A stretch of 5,191 nt of DNA from an uncultured Lachnospiraceae bacterium. Lineage in GTDB: Bacteria > Bacillota > Clostridia > Lachnospirales > Lachnospiraceae. The stretch is taken from assembly GCA_947003375.1 (NCBI GenBank), contig CAMQOJ010000330.1, positions 1 to 5,191 of the forward strand, written 5' to 3'. Both the position numbers and the translations under genes were made by a program. The notes beneath the pieces are model-generated. The model was not told where the DNA came from. It worked only from the letters and a program-made list of their open reading frames with translations, and ran no database searches. This document shows positions 1 through 4,859 of the stretch, one piece after another; position 1 is the first letter of the stretch, and every line of letters begins with the position of its first letter.

Positions 1-353
1 TCTACAGCTATTACAGGGAGGACGGGGCGCTGGGGGTGGAGCTCCACTTCTCCGGCAGCTTCGTGGGAGGCCAGAACGACGACGTGACCGTATACGAGGC
101 CAGGTTCTACAATGCGGGAGGGAATGTCCTTGCCGGAAACGGGGGCGTCATGACAGGGAACAATGCCTCTCCCGGAGGCAACGTGCCCGCGGGCATCAGG
201 CGGGGCAGCTATGTGTACGATGAGGCCAATGACAGCAATTCCTACTGCCTGAAAGAGATTCCTGAGCGTTACTTCAGCGAGATCGTGCTGCAGTTGGCCA
301 AGGCCACAGCCTCCAGCAAGGAGAAGGACGCCGACTGGAAGTCCCGGAAATAG
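1..353 (+). CDS. 3' end of an unrecognised protein gene (5' truncated)
   Basis: The reading frame is open from the left edge (first full codon at position 3) to a TAG at 351-353, giving about 116 C-terminal residues. The real start lies outside the window; the internal GTG at 36 is not a believable start because the frame continues upstream without a stop. The visible part begins YSYYREDGALGVELHFSG, then has a Gly/Asn-rich stretch (FYNAGGNVLAGNGG and NNASPGGNVPAG). It ends in a charged tail with Lys/Arg near the stop (KEKDADWKSRK). No transmembrane segment or catalytic motif is visible. The alternating hydrophobic/polar pattern and Gly/Asn turns suggest a beta-rich domain, possibly of a secreted or lipoprotein-type protein, but this is inference. 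I do not recognise the family. It is probably transcribed separately from the downstream operon, since a hairpin and a promoter candidate lie in between. Confidence 0.75.
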   Translation, partial: YSYYREDGALGVELHFSGSFVGGQNDDVTVYEARFYNAGGNVLAGNGGVMTGNNASPGGNVPAGIRRGSYVYDEANDSNSYCLKEIPERYFSEIVLQLAKATASSKEKDADWKSRK

Positions 354-421
354 GATTCCGCTTTCCTCCGGGGGGGCGCATGGAAAATGCCATGGACAGA
401 GGAAAGGATGCCATGCATGAT

Positions 422-447
422 GCGGGCGGCCTATGACAGCCGCCCGT
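422..447 (+). terminator. GC-rich hairpin downstream of the first gene, possible terminator
   Basis: GCGGGCGGC pairs with GCCGCCCGT across an 8-nt loop, giving eight Watson-Crick pairs plus one G-U. It sits about 70 bp after the stop of the upstream gene and before the next promoter candidate, a plausible place for transcript end or 3' protection. No T-run follows (GTCCACG comes next), so it is not a classical intrinsic terminator. The ATG at 433 lies in the loop, which argues against that codon as a translation start. Confidence 0.3.
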
Positions 448-484
448 GTCCACGTTACGGAGAGATATCGTGCGAAACTGCTCC

Positions 485-513
485 TTGCCGATCTGGACTA
501 CCGGACATATAAT
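485..513 (+). promoter_or_regulatory. SigA-type promoter for the membrane protein/phosphoesterase operon
   Basis: A perfect -10 box TATAAT lies at 508-513. A -35-like TTGCCG (4 of 6 matches to TTGACA) lies at 485-490, with exactly 17 bp between them. Transcription would begin near 519-521, leaving a leader of about 78 nt before the ATG at 598. The location, between an upstream gene end and an operon start, and the AT-rich -10 in an otherwise GC-rich region support it. It also bears on the gene start: an ATG at 433 would lie upstream of this transcription start. Confidence 0.55.
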
Positions 514-538
514 GGCTTAAGGGGGAGGGGAGCGCTGT

Positions 539-577
539 ATGCCGCGGGCATGCGCGGGCCCATGCCCAAAGAAATAA
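539..577 (+). CDS. possible 12-residue leader peptide ORF
   Basis: An ATG at 539 opens a 12-codon ORF (MPRACAGPCPKK) ending in TAA at 575-577, 20 nt before the start at 598. It is preceded by the purine-rich tract GGGGGAGGGGAG (521-532), a better Shine-Dalgarno match than the one at 598. It lies wholly in the predicted leader and spans the hairpin at 546-567, so its translation would open that hairpin. There is no run of a single amino acid as in classical attenuators. It may be chance; the support is position and ribosome binding site only. Confidence 0.2.
   Translation: MPRACAGPCPKK
546..567 (+). promoter_or_regulatory. leader hairpin upstream of the membrane protein gene
   Basis: GGGCATG (546-552) and CATGCCC (561-567) form a perfect 7-bp stem with an 8-nt loop (CGCGGGCC), ending 30 nt before the ATG at 598. 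It is inside the predicted 5' leader and inside the possible 12-codon leader ORF. It is followed by the A-rich stretch AAAGAAATAATCA rather than a U-run, so it is not an obvious terminator. A role in mRNA stability or translation is inference. Confidence 0.35.
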
Positions 578-597
578 TCACAGAATCGAGAGAGAAG

Positions 598-2463
598 ATG
601 CATACCAGAAGACAAATGAAGACAGCCGCCAAAAAGGTGCTGAAACAGCACTATTTCCTGTTCCTGCTGCTATGCCTGGCGGCGTCCCTGCTGGCCGGGG
701 AGCTGGTGATGTCCGGCGGATCCGGCGGGGGACTTGCGGATGACATGACGCCCCAGACCAGGGTCACGTTCACGGGGGCGATCGTCACCTCCTTCACGGA
801 AGTCGTGGTAGACGTGGCGGAGGGAAAGAAGGAAGACCAGGAACAGCGGATCCGGGAAAGGGAAGAGAGCTACGCAGAGGAAGCGGAGCGGGAGGGCGGA
901 GAGATATTCGGCCGCAGCAGGGGGGTTTTCGCCTCTGTGGTGAACAAGCTGGCCTCCGGGGCCTATCTGATGACCCTGCTGGTGGGCCTGCGCTCTTTGG
1001 TGGGGACGGACGAAGTAGCTGTAGTCGTCCTGCTGCTGGGGGCGCTGGCCCTGCTGTGCCTGTTCCAGATATTTGTGGTGGGCGTGTGCCGGACGGTGGT
1101 CATACGGATGTTCCTGGAGGGGCGCTGCTATGAGAAGGTGCCGGGACAGCGGATCTGGTTCCTGCTGCGGGTGAAGAAATGGTGCCATGTGGCCGTGGCG
1201 AACTTCGTCACGGGCCTCTTCCTGTTCCTCTGGGGCCTGACCCTGATCGGCGGCGTGATCAAGGCCTATTCCTACCACCTGGTGCCCTATCTCCTGGCGG
1301 AGAACCCTTCCATGAAGACCCTGGACGCGATTACACTGTCCAGAAGGCTCATGGACGGCCATAAATGGGAATGCTTCGTGCTGGAGCTGTCCTTCCTGGG
1401 GTGGGATCTGCTGGGCATCCTGACGTTTGGCGTCTCCAACATTCTGTTCGCCACCCCCTACAAGACGGCCGTGATGGCAGAGTATTATGCCAGGCTGCGC
1501 CGTCTGGGCATCCGGAACCGGGTGGAGGGCGTCGGGCTTTTGAACGACCGGTATCTGTTCGCGCACGCGGATAAATATACGCTGAAAACCGAATATGCGG
1601 ACGTGGACAGGGAATGCGGGGCGCAATCGCCAAAGCTGCCGGAACTGAAGGGAATCTCCGGATTCCTGGCGGAAACCTTCGGCGTGGCCGTCGGACAGGG
1701 GAAGGAAATCCAGGCCCTGGAGGAAGAGCGCAGCCGCAGGTTCCTTCTGGAATACGACAGAAAGGCGCTGGAGGGGCAGATCTACCCCACCAGGCTGCAC
1801 CCGGTTCCGGAGAAGCGCAAGCGCAAGTGGGTGGTTAGTCTGAACTATCTCAGATGCTATTCCGTCTGGTCCGTGATCCTGATGTTCTTCGCCCTGTCCT
1901 TCGTGGGATGGCTCTGGGAGGTGGGGCTCCACCTGATCGCGGACGGGGCCTTCGTGAACCGGGGCGTGCTCCACGGGCCCTGGCTCCCGATCTACGGAAC
2001 CGGCAGTGTCATGATGCTCCTGCTGCTGAACCGCTTCCGGCGAAAGCCCGTGCTGGAATTCCTTCTGGCCATAGCGCTGTGCGGCTGCGTGGAGTATTTC
2101 ACCTCCGTGTACCTGGAATATGTCCATGGCGGCACCAGATGGTGGGACTACACGGGATACTTCCTGAACCTGCACGGCCGGATCTGCGCGGAGGGGCTGC
2201 TGGTCTTCGGCATCGGCGGCATGGCGATTGTATATGTGCTGGCCCCCTTCCTGGACGGGCTGCTGCGCCGGCTGCCCTCCGGGGTATTGATCTGGGCCGG
2301 AATCATCCTGCTGTGCCTCTTTGCCGCAGACCAGGTATACTCCTCGGCACATCCCAATGAGGGGAAGGGCATCACGGACTATCAGAGCCGGATACAGATG
2401 CAGCCGCAGATACAGACCCAGATACAGATTCAGATACAGACCCGGGAGGTGAGGACAGTATGA
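598..2463 (+). CDS. DUF975 / CmpB-like (putative ABC transporter type IV) fusion membrane protein
   Basis: Polytopic membrane protein of 621 residues from the ATG at 598; function unknown. Residues 1-300 match DUF975: N-terminal RRQMKTAAKKVLKQHY, TM1 about 20-36, TM segments near 140-163 and 198-222, then the hallmark block YSYHLVPYLLAENPSMKTLDAITLSRRLMDGHKWECF (224-260) and LELSFLGWDLLGILTFG (262-278). Residues 301-415 are a hydrophilic linker. Residues 418-555 match CmpB (ABC_trans_CmpB): FVGWLWEVGL, NRGVLHGPWLPIYGTGS (454-470), CVEYFTSVYLEY, RWWDYTGYFLNLHGRIC (514-530). A last TM is at 562-579, followed by a Gln/Ile repeat tail. A charged segment (73-100) between TM1 and TM2 is unusual. 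The frame is open back to 433, but a TATAAT at 508-513 and a hairpin over 433 favour 598, where the DUF975 N-terminus naturally begins; only a weak GAGAGAG precedes it. Despite the family name, no ATPase gene is nearby. The two domain assignments are confident; transport activity is not shown. It overlaps the next gene by ATGA. Confidence 0.85.
   Translation: MHTRRQMKTAAKKVLKQHYFLFLLLCLAASLLAGELVMSGGSGGGLADDMTPQTRVTFTGAIVTSFTEVVVDVAEGKKEDQEQRIREREESYAEEAEREGGEIFGRSRGVFASVVNKLASGAYLMTLLVGLRSLVGTDEVAVVVLLLGALALLCLFQIFVVGVCRTVVIRMFLEGRCYEKVPGQRIWFLLRVKKWCHVAVANFVTGLFLFLWGLTLIGGVIKAYSYHLVPYLLAENPSMKTLDAITLSRRLMDGHKWECFVLELSFLGWDLLGILTFGVSNILFATPYKTAVMAEYYARLRRLGIRNRVEGVGLLNDRYLFAHADKYTLKTEYADVDRECGAQSPKLPELKGISGFLAETFGVAVGQGKEIQALEEERSRRFLLEYDRKALEGQIYPTRLHPVPEKRKRKWVVSLNYLRCYSVWSVILMFFALSFVGWLWEVGLHLIADGAFVNRGVLHGPWLPIYGTGSVMMLLLLNRFRRKPVLEFLLAIALCGCVEYFTSVYLEYVHGGTRWWDYTGYFLNLHGRICAEGLLVFGIGGMAIVYVLAPFLDGLLRRLPSGVLIWAGIILLCLFAADQVYSSAHPNEGKGITDYQSRIQMQPQIQTQIQIQIQTREVRTV
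2389..2442 (+). repeat. 12-bp tandem repeat encoding a Gln-Ile-Gln-rich C-terminal tail
   Basis: Three contiguous 12-bp units of CAGATACAGA plus two variable bases lie at 2407-2442. A diverged copy (CGGATACAGATG) at 2389-2400 is separated from them by six bases. The units are in frame and encode residues 598-615 of the membrane protein, QIQTQIQIQIQT in the core. Because each unit is four codons, gain or loss of units by slippage would not shift the frame or touch the overlapping start of the next gene. The array ends two nucleotides before the downstream ribosome binding site begins at 2445. Confidence 0.85.
2445..2452 (+). promoter_or_regulatory. strong ribosome binding site for the phosphoesterase gene
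   Basis: GGAGGTGA is a near-perfect complement of the 3' end of 16S rRNA, seven nucleotides before the ATG at 2460. It lies inside the last codons of the upstream gene and fixes the start of the phosphoesterase. With the ATGA overlap it suggests coupled but also strong independent initiation. Confidence 0.85.
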
Positions 2464-3752
2464 TAGCAGTCTGCTTATCGCCGCTCTATCTGCTGCTCTG
2501 TGCCTATGTATTCTACCGGCTGCAGACCTGGCTGGAGAGATGCCTGCCCTACCTGGCAAAGAAAAGGATACGAATCCCCATATGCGTCTTCTACCTGTGC
2601 GTGGCCTTCAGCATCCTGGCCGCGTTCCTGCTGGAGCCCTCGCCCGTCAAGCGGCTGCTCAAGCAGCTCAGCAATACCTGGCTGGGGGTGCTGCTCTACG
2701 CCCTGCTGGTGATTGCCGCAGCGGATTTGATTCGGCTGGCGCTGAAGCGGCTTTTCTTTCGGGAGGATTCCCGGCGGAAGCTTTCGGGAAAATCTTGCCG
2801 GAGGCTTCCGGCGAAGCCTCGCTGGATAGAGCTGCTGTTCTCCCGGGGCGGCCACATGGCCATCGGAGCGGTCTGCATCCTCTGCACCTGCGTCTGCAGC
2901 CTGGCGGGAATCGTGAACGCGGACAGAATCAGGGTGACAGAATATGAACTGTACGTGGACAAGGAAGCCCCGGGGATAGAGGAGCTGAAAATCGTGCTGG
3001 TGGCGGACCTCCACCTGGGATACAGCATAGGAATCCGCCACATGGAGCAGATGGTCAGCCTGATCAACGAAGAAGATGCCGACCTTGTAGTCATGGCCGG
3101 GGACATCTTCGACAATGAGTACGAGGCCCTGGAGGATCCGGAGGCCCTGGCGGAAATCCTGGGCGGAATCCGCAGCAGGTACGGAGTCTACGCCTGCTAT
3201 GGCAATCACGACATCAAAGAAAAGGTGCTGGCAGGCTTCACCTTTGCCAGCGCCGGGGAGAAGGCCAGCGACCCCAGGATGGACGCTTTCCTGGAGGAGG
3301 CAGGCATCCGGCTGCTGCGGGAGGAGGGCGTGCTGATCGAGGATGCTTTCTACCTCTATGGCAGGCCGGACTACGGCAGGCCCGGCAGGGGCATCCGGGT
3401 GCGTAAGACCCCGGAGGAAATCGTGCGGGAGATGGACCTGAGCAAACCCGTCATCGTCATGGACCACCAGCCCAGGGAGCTTGCGGAGCTGGCGGAGGCC
3501 GGGGTGGACATCGACCTCTGCGGCCACACCCACGACGGCCAGACCTTTCCCGGGAACCTGACGGCCCGGTTCTTCTGGGAGAACATCTGCGGCTATCTGC
3601 GCAAGGGCGATATGCACAACATCGTCACCTCCGGCGTGGGCGTGTTCGGCCCGGACATGCGGCTGGGCACCCGGAGCGAGATCTGCGCCATCACGGTGCG
3701 GTTTGGGCAGGGACCCGGAGGCGGTATCGGTGGCCCGACAGCTTGGCACTGA
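2460..3752 (+). CDS. membrane-anchored calcineurin-like metallophosphoesterase
   Basis: Protein of 430 residues. The N-terminal third has four predicted TM segments (about 4-20, 40-58, 75-95, 133-152). Highly basic loops at 20-39 and 96-131 would be cytoplasmic by the positive-inside rule, placing the catalytic domain outside. The catalytic domain (about 175-415) shows the full set of class III metallophosphoesterase motifs: DLH (D183, H185), GDIFDN (D215), GNHD (N249, H250), MDHQP (H336) and GHTHDGQ (H356, H358), which bind two metal ions. It most resembles the YkuE/YaeI branch, known to act on envelope or lipid phosphoesters; the substrate here is not determinable. TM4 is cysteine-rich (C139, C142, C144, C146), and a Gly-rich tail follows the domain. 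The start at 2460 is set by a GGAGGTGA site; it overlaps the upstream stop as ATGA, so the two are one operon and may act on the same envelope process. The opposing regulator gene ends 14 bp beyond its stop. Confidence 0.92.
   Translation: MIAVCLSPLYLLLCAYVFYRLQTWLERCLPYLAKKRIRIPICVFYLCVAFSILAAFLLEPSPVKRLLKQLSNTWLGVLLYALLVIAAADLIRLALKRLFFREDSRRKLSGKSCRRLPAKPRWIELLFSRGGHMAIGAVCILCTCVCSLAGIVNADRIRVTEYELYVDKEAPGIEELKIVLVADLHLGYSIGIRHMEQMVSLINEEDADLVVMAGDIFDNEYEALEDPEALAEILGGIRSRYGVYACYGNHDIKEKVLAGFTFASAGEKASDPRMDAFLEEAGIRLLREEGVLIEDAFYLYGRPDYGRPGRGIRVRKTPEEIVREMDLSKPVIVMDHQPRELAELAEAGVDIDLCGHTHDGQTFPGNLTARFFWENICGYLRKGDMHNIVTSGVGVFGPDMRLGTRSEICAITVRFGQGPGGGIGGPTAWH
2801..2820 (+). other. perfect 8-bp hairpin inside the phosphoesterase gene
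   Basis: GAGGCTTC and GAAGCCTC form a perfect 8-bp stem around a CGGC tetraloop. It encodes part of the basic cytoplasmic loop before TM4, a poorly conserved stretch. A second 5-bp hairpin (CGGGA/TCCCG, 2760-2773) and two copies of CTTTCGGGA (2756 and 2781) lie just upstream, so 2756-2820 is unusually rich in short repeats. No function can be read from the sequence. Confidence 0.5.
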
Positions 3753-3761
3753 GGCCGGGCC
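3732..3761. terminator. possible shared hairpin between convergent genes
   Basis: GGCCCG (3732-3737) and CGGGCC (3756-3761) form a 6-bp GC stem with an 18-nt loop, straddling the phosphoesterase stop and lying just outside the end of the opposing regulator gene. The two stops are only 14 bp apart, so transcripts must end inside or beyond each other. There is no T-run on either side, so this is a weak bidirectional terminator candidate. Confidence 0.25.
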
Positions 3762-3766
3762 GTGGG

Positions 3767-4573
3767 CTATGATCGCGGGAACACCTCTCCGATGGGGGCC
3801 TGGGTCTTGCGATACCGGGAGGGCGTCATATGGTAGCAGGCCAGGAAGTTGCGGTTGAAGGTCTTCTGGCTCTCGAAGCCCGCGTCCTGCCAGATGGCGG
3901 TGATGCGCTGGTCCGTGGTCCGAAGCTGCCTGGCGGCATAGTCCAGCCGCAGGCGGTTCACGTACTCGTAGAAGCCGCAGCGCAGCCTGGCGGTGAAGAC
4001 TCTGGAGATGTAGTATTTATTGAAGTGCAGCTCCCTGGCAAGGCTGTCCAGGGTAAGGGGCTCCTGGAAATGCTGGGACACATAGGAGATGAGCCGGTAG
4101 CCCACGTCGGCGCTGTCCGTGCTGTCCCTGGGGAGCAGGACCGTGTCGGAGAGCAGGAAAGCCAGTATCAGGTTCAGCCAGGCGGCGCTGACGGAGAGGG
4201 AGAGCTCCCTGTAGCGCAGCATACGGCCAAAGGCCAGGGGGATATCGGGATTCCGCGTGCCGGAGGACAGGAAAGGGGATTCCGGCTGCTGCTTGCGGAA
4301 CAGATGATAATAATCCCTGGCGTAGGCCGGGGAAAAGATGCACAGGATGCCCAGGCAGGCATCCGTGGTGAGATAACTGTGCACCATGTCCGGAAAGATG
4401 AGGGCCGCCTCGTCCTTCCGGATTCTCTTTGTCCGGTTCTGGACGGTGACCTCCAAAGAGCCCTCCAGGAGATAGATCAGCTCCACGGCGCTGTGGAGAT
4501 GGGCCGGAAAGGTGATGTCCCGGGTGAGGGTGCAGCGGAATTCGTCCTGTTTGTCTTCATAAAAAGGCTGCAT
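3767..4573 (-). CDS. AraC-family transcriptional regulator with N-terminal cupin domain
   Basis: Cytoplasmic DNA-binding protein of 268 residues, the usual length for two-domain AraC regulators. The N-terminal part (about 15-90) is a cupin-like ligand-binding domain: FPAHLHSAVELIYLLEGSLEV carries the H25-x-H27-x3-E31 pattern, followed by FPDMVHSY. The C-terminal part (about 155-257) is the double helix-turn-helix: TLDSLARELHFNKYYISRVF (174-193) is the first, and ITAIWQDAGFESQKTFNRNF (224-243) with the signature MTPSRYRK (249-256) is the second. The start is fixed by AAAGGAG (4580-4586 on the complement), six nucleotides from the ATG. It is divergent from a ThuA-domain gene, so it likely controls that gene or operon in response to a sugar or related small molecule, and may autoregulate through the shared promoter region. 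The ligand is not identifiable. The gene is convergent with the phosphoesterase and is not part of that operon. Confidence 0.93.
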   Translation of the reverse strand: MQPFYEDKQDEFRCTLTRDITFPAHLHSAVELIYLLEGSLEVTVQNRTKRIRKDEAALIFPDMVHSYLTTDACLGILCIFSPAYARDYYHLFRKQQPESPFLSSGTRNPDIPLAFGRMLRYRELSLSVSAAWLNLILAFLLSDTVLLPRDSTDSADVGYRLISYVSQHFQEPLTLDSLARELHFNKYYISRVFTARLRCGFYEYVNRLRLDYAARQLRTTDQRITAIWQDAGFESQKTFNRNFLACYHMTPSRYRKTQAPIGEVFPRS

Positions 4574-4594
4574 GATAGGCTCCTTTCCGGCAAT

Positions 4595-4649
4595 GGCTTC
4601 CGATTCCTCTACTCGAAAGCCGGGATGCCCGGGCAGGTTCCGCAGAACC
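4595..4649 (-). promoter_or_regulatory. structured 5' leader of the AraC-family gene
   Basis: Two hairpins lie between the predicted transcription start and the ribosome binding site. GGTTC/GAACC (4636-4649) is a perfect 5-bp stem with a tetraloop. GGCTTCCGA/TCGAAAGCC (4595-4621) has eight of nine bases paired. A third stem, CCGGG/CCCGG (4620-4632), shares bases with the second and would compete with it. The proximal stem ends eight nucleotides from the AAAGGAG site. Competing stems beside a ribosome binding site could influence translation, but no U-run or known riboswitch pattern is seen. Confidence 0.3.
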
Positions 4650-4734
4650 GTACCCGCTGCCGCCGCGTCCCGCCTGAAAAATACCAGGATAGCAATCTGT
4701 GACTGCTTTTATTGGCTTTCTGACAATCATTCTA

Positions 4735-4746
4735 CAGGAATTCCTG
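4735..4746. promoter_or_regulatory. perfect 12-bp palindrome, operator candidate
   Basis: CAGGAATTCCTG is a perfect palindrome. It fills most of the spacer of the minus-strand promoter candidate and stops one base before the plus-strand -10 box, so a protein bound here would occlude both promoters. A pair of inverted ACAATC/GATTGT hexamers (4723-4728 and 4763-4768) flanks it. AraC proteins usually bind direct repeats as monomers or dimers, so a two-fold symmetric site may serve a different regulator. Confidence 0.45.
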
Positions 4747-4753
4747 CTATACT
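4745..4753 (+). promoter_or_regulatory. extended -10 promoter candidate for the ThuA-domain gene
   Basis: TGCTATACT carries the extended -10 TG motif and a 5 of 6 match to TATAAT (4748-4753). No good -35 is present at 16-18 bp; CTGACA (4720-4725) is a 5 of 6 match but 22 bp away. Extended -10 promoters, and promoters needing an activator such as an AraC protein, often lack a good -35. Transcription would start near 4760, about 100 nt before the ATG. Confidence 0.45.
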
Positions 4754-4808
4754 GCAAGTACCGATTGTAAAAAAGGAACGCCAAAAAGGCGGCAGACGGA
4801 GAGGAAGA

Positions 4809-4840
4809 GCGCCCTCAGGCACAGGACGGTCCGGGGGCGC
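4809..4840 (+). promoter_or_regulatory. leader hairpin before the ThuA-domain gene
   Basis: GCGCCCTC (4809-4816) pairs with GGGGGCGC (4833-4840), eight pairs including one G-U, around a 16-nt loop. It ends 19 nt before the ATG at 4860, immediately upstream of the purine-rich ribosome binding region. The stem does not cover the binding site itself, so it may simply stabilise the transcript or present the site. Confidence 0.35.
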
Positions 4841-4859
4841 GGAAAGGCAAGGTGGTTAT

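Larger units (their letters stand above)
4729..4757 (-). promoter_or_regulatory. promoter candidate for the AraC-family gene
   Basis: Read on the complement, TTGCAG (4752-4757) is followed after exactly 17 bp by TAGAAT (4729-4734), a 5 of 6 match to the -10 consensus; the -35 matches at only 3 of 6. Transcription would start near 4722, giving a leader of about 150 nt. The spacer contains the 12-bp palindrome and the -35 overlaps the opposing -10 box. Confidence 0.45.

Noticed and set aside
433..597. The first 55 codons of the longest frame as part of the membrane protein
   Set aside because: There is no ribosome binding site at 433, that ATG lies in a hairpin loop, a consensus promoter sits inside the stretch, and the DUF975 homology begins at 598.
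670..2559. A 629-codon open frame on the minus strand opposite the membrane protein gene
   Set aside because: Its product is rich in Gln, His, Pro and Arg with no recognisable domain. It is the usual antisense shadow of GC-biased codons, while the plus strand encodes clear DUF975 and CmpB motifs.
2475..3749. A 424-codon open frame on the minus strand opposite the phosphoesterase
   Set aside because: It mirrors the phosphoesterase gene almost end to end, has a His/Gln/Pro-rich composition and no family motif. The plus-strand protein has every catalytic motif in order.
3830..4702. A 290-codon plus-strand open frame opposite the AraC-type gene
   Set aside because: It is a Gly/Val/Gln-rich shadow with no motif. 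The minus strand has a complete two-domain AraC protein with a good ribosome binding site.
4557..4784. A 75-codon minus-strand open frame over the divergent control region
   Set aside because: It has no ribosome binding site, overlaps the AraC-type gene start in another frame, and covers both promoter candidates and the palindrome. The composition is not protein-like.
4779..4791. CGCC-AAAAA-GGCG small hairpin in the ThuA leader
   Set aside because: A four-base stem is expected by chance in GC-rich sequence and nothing around it supports a role.
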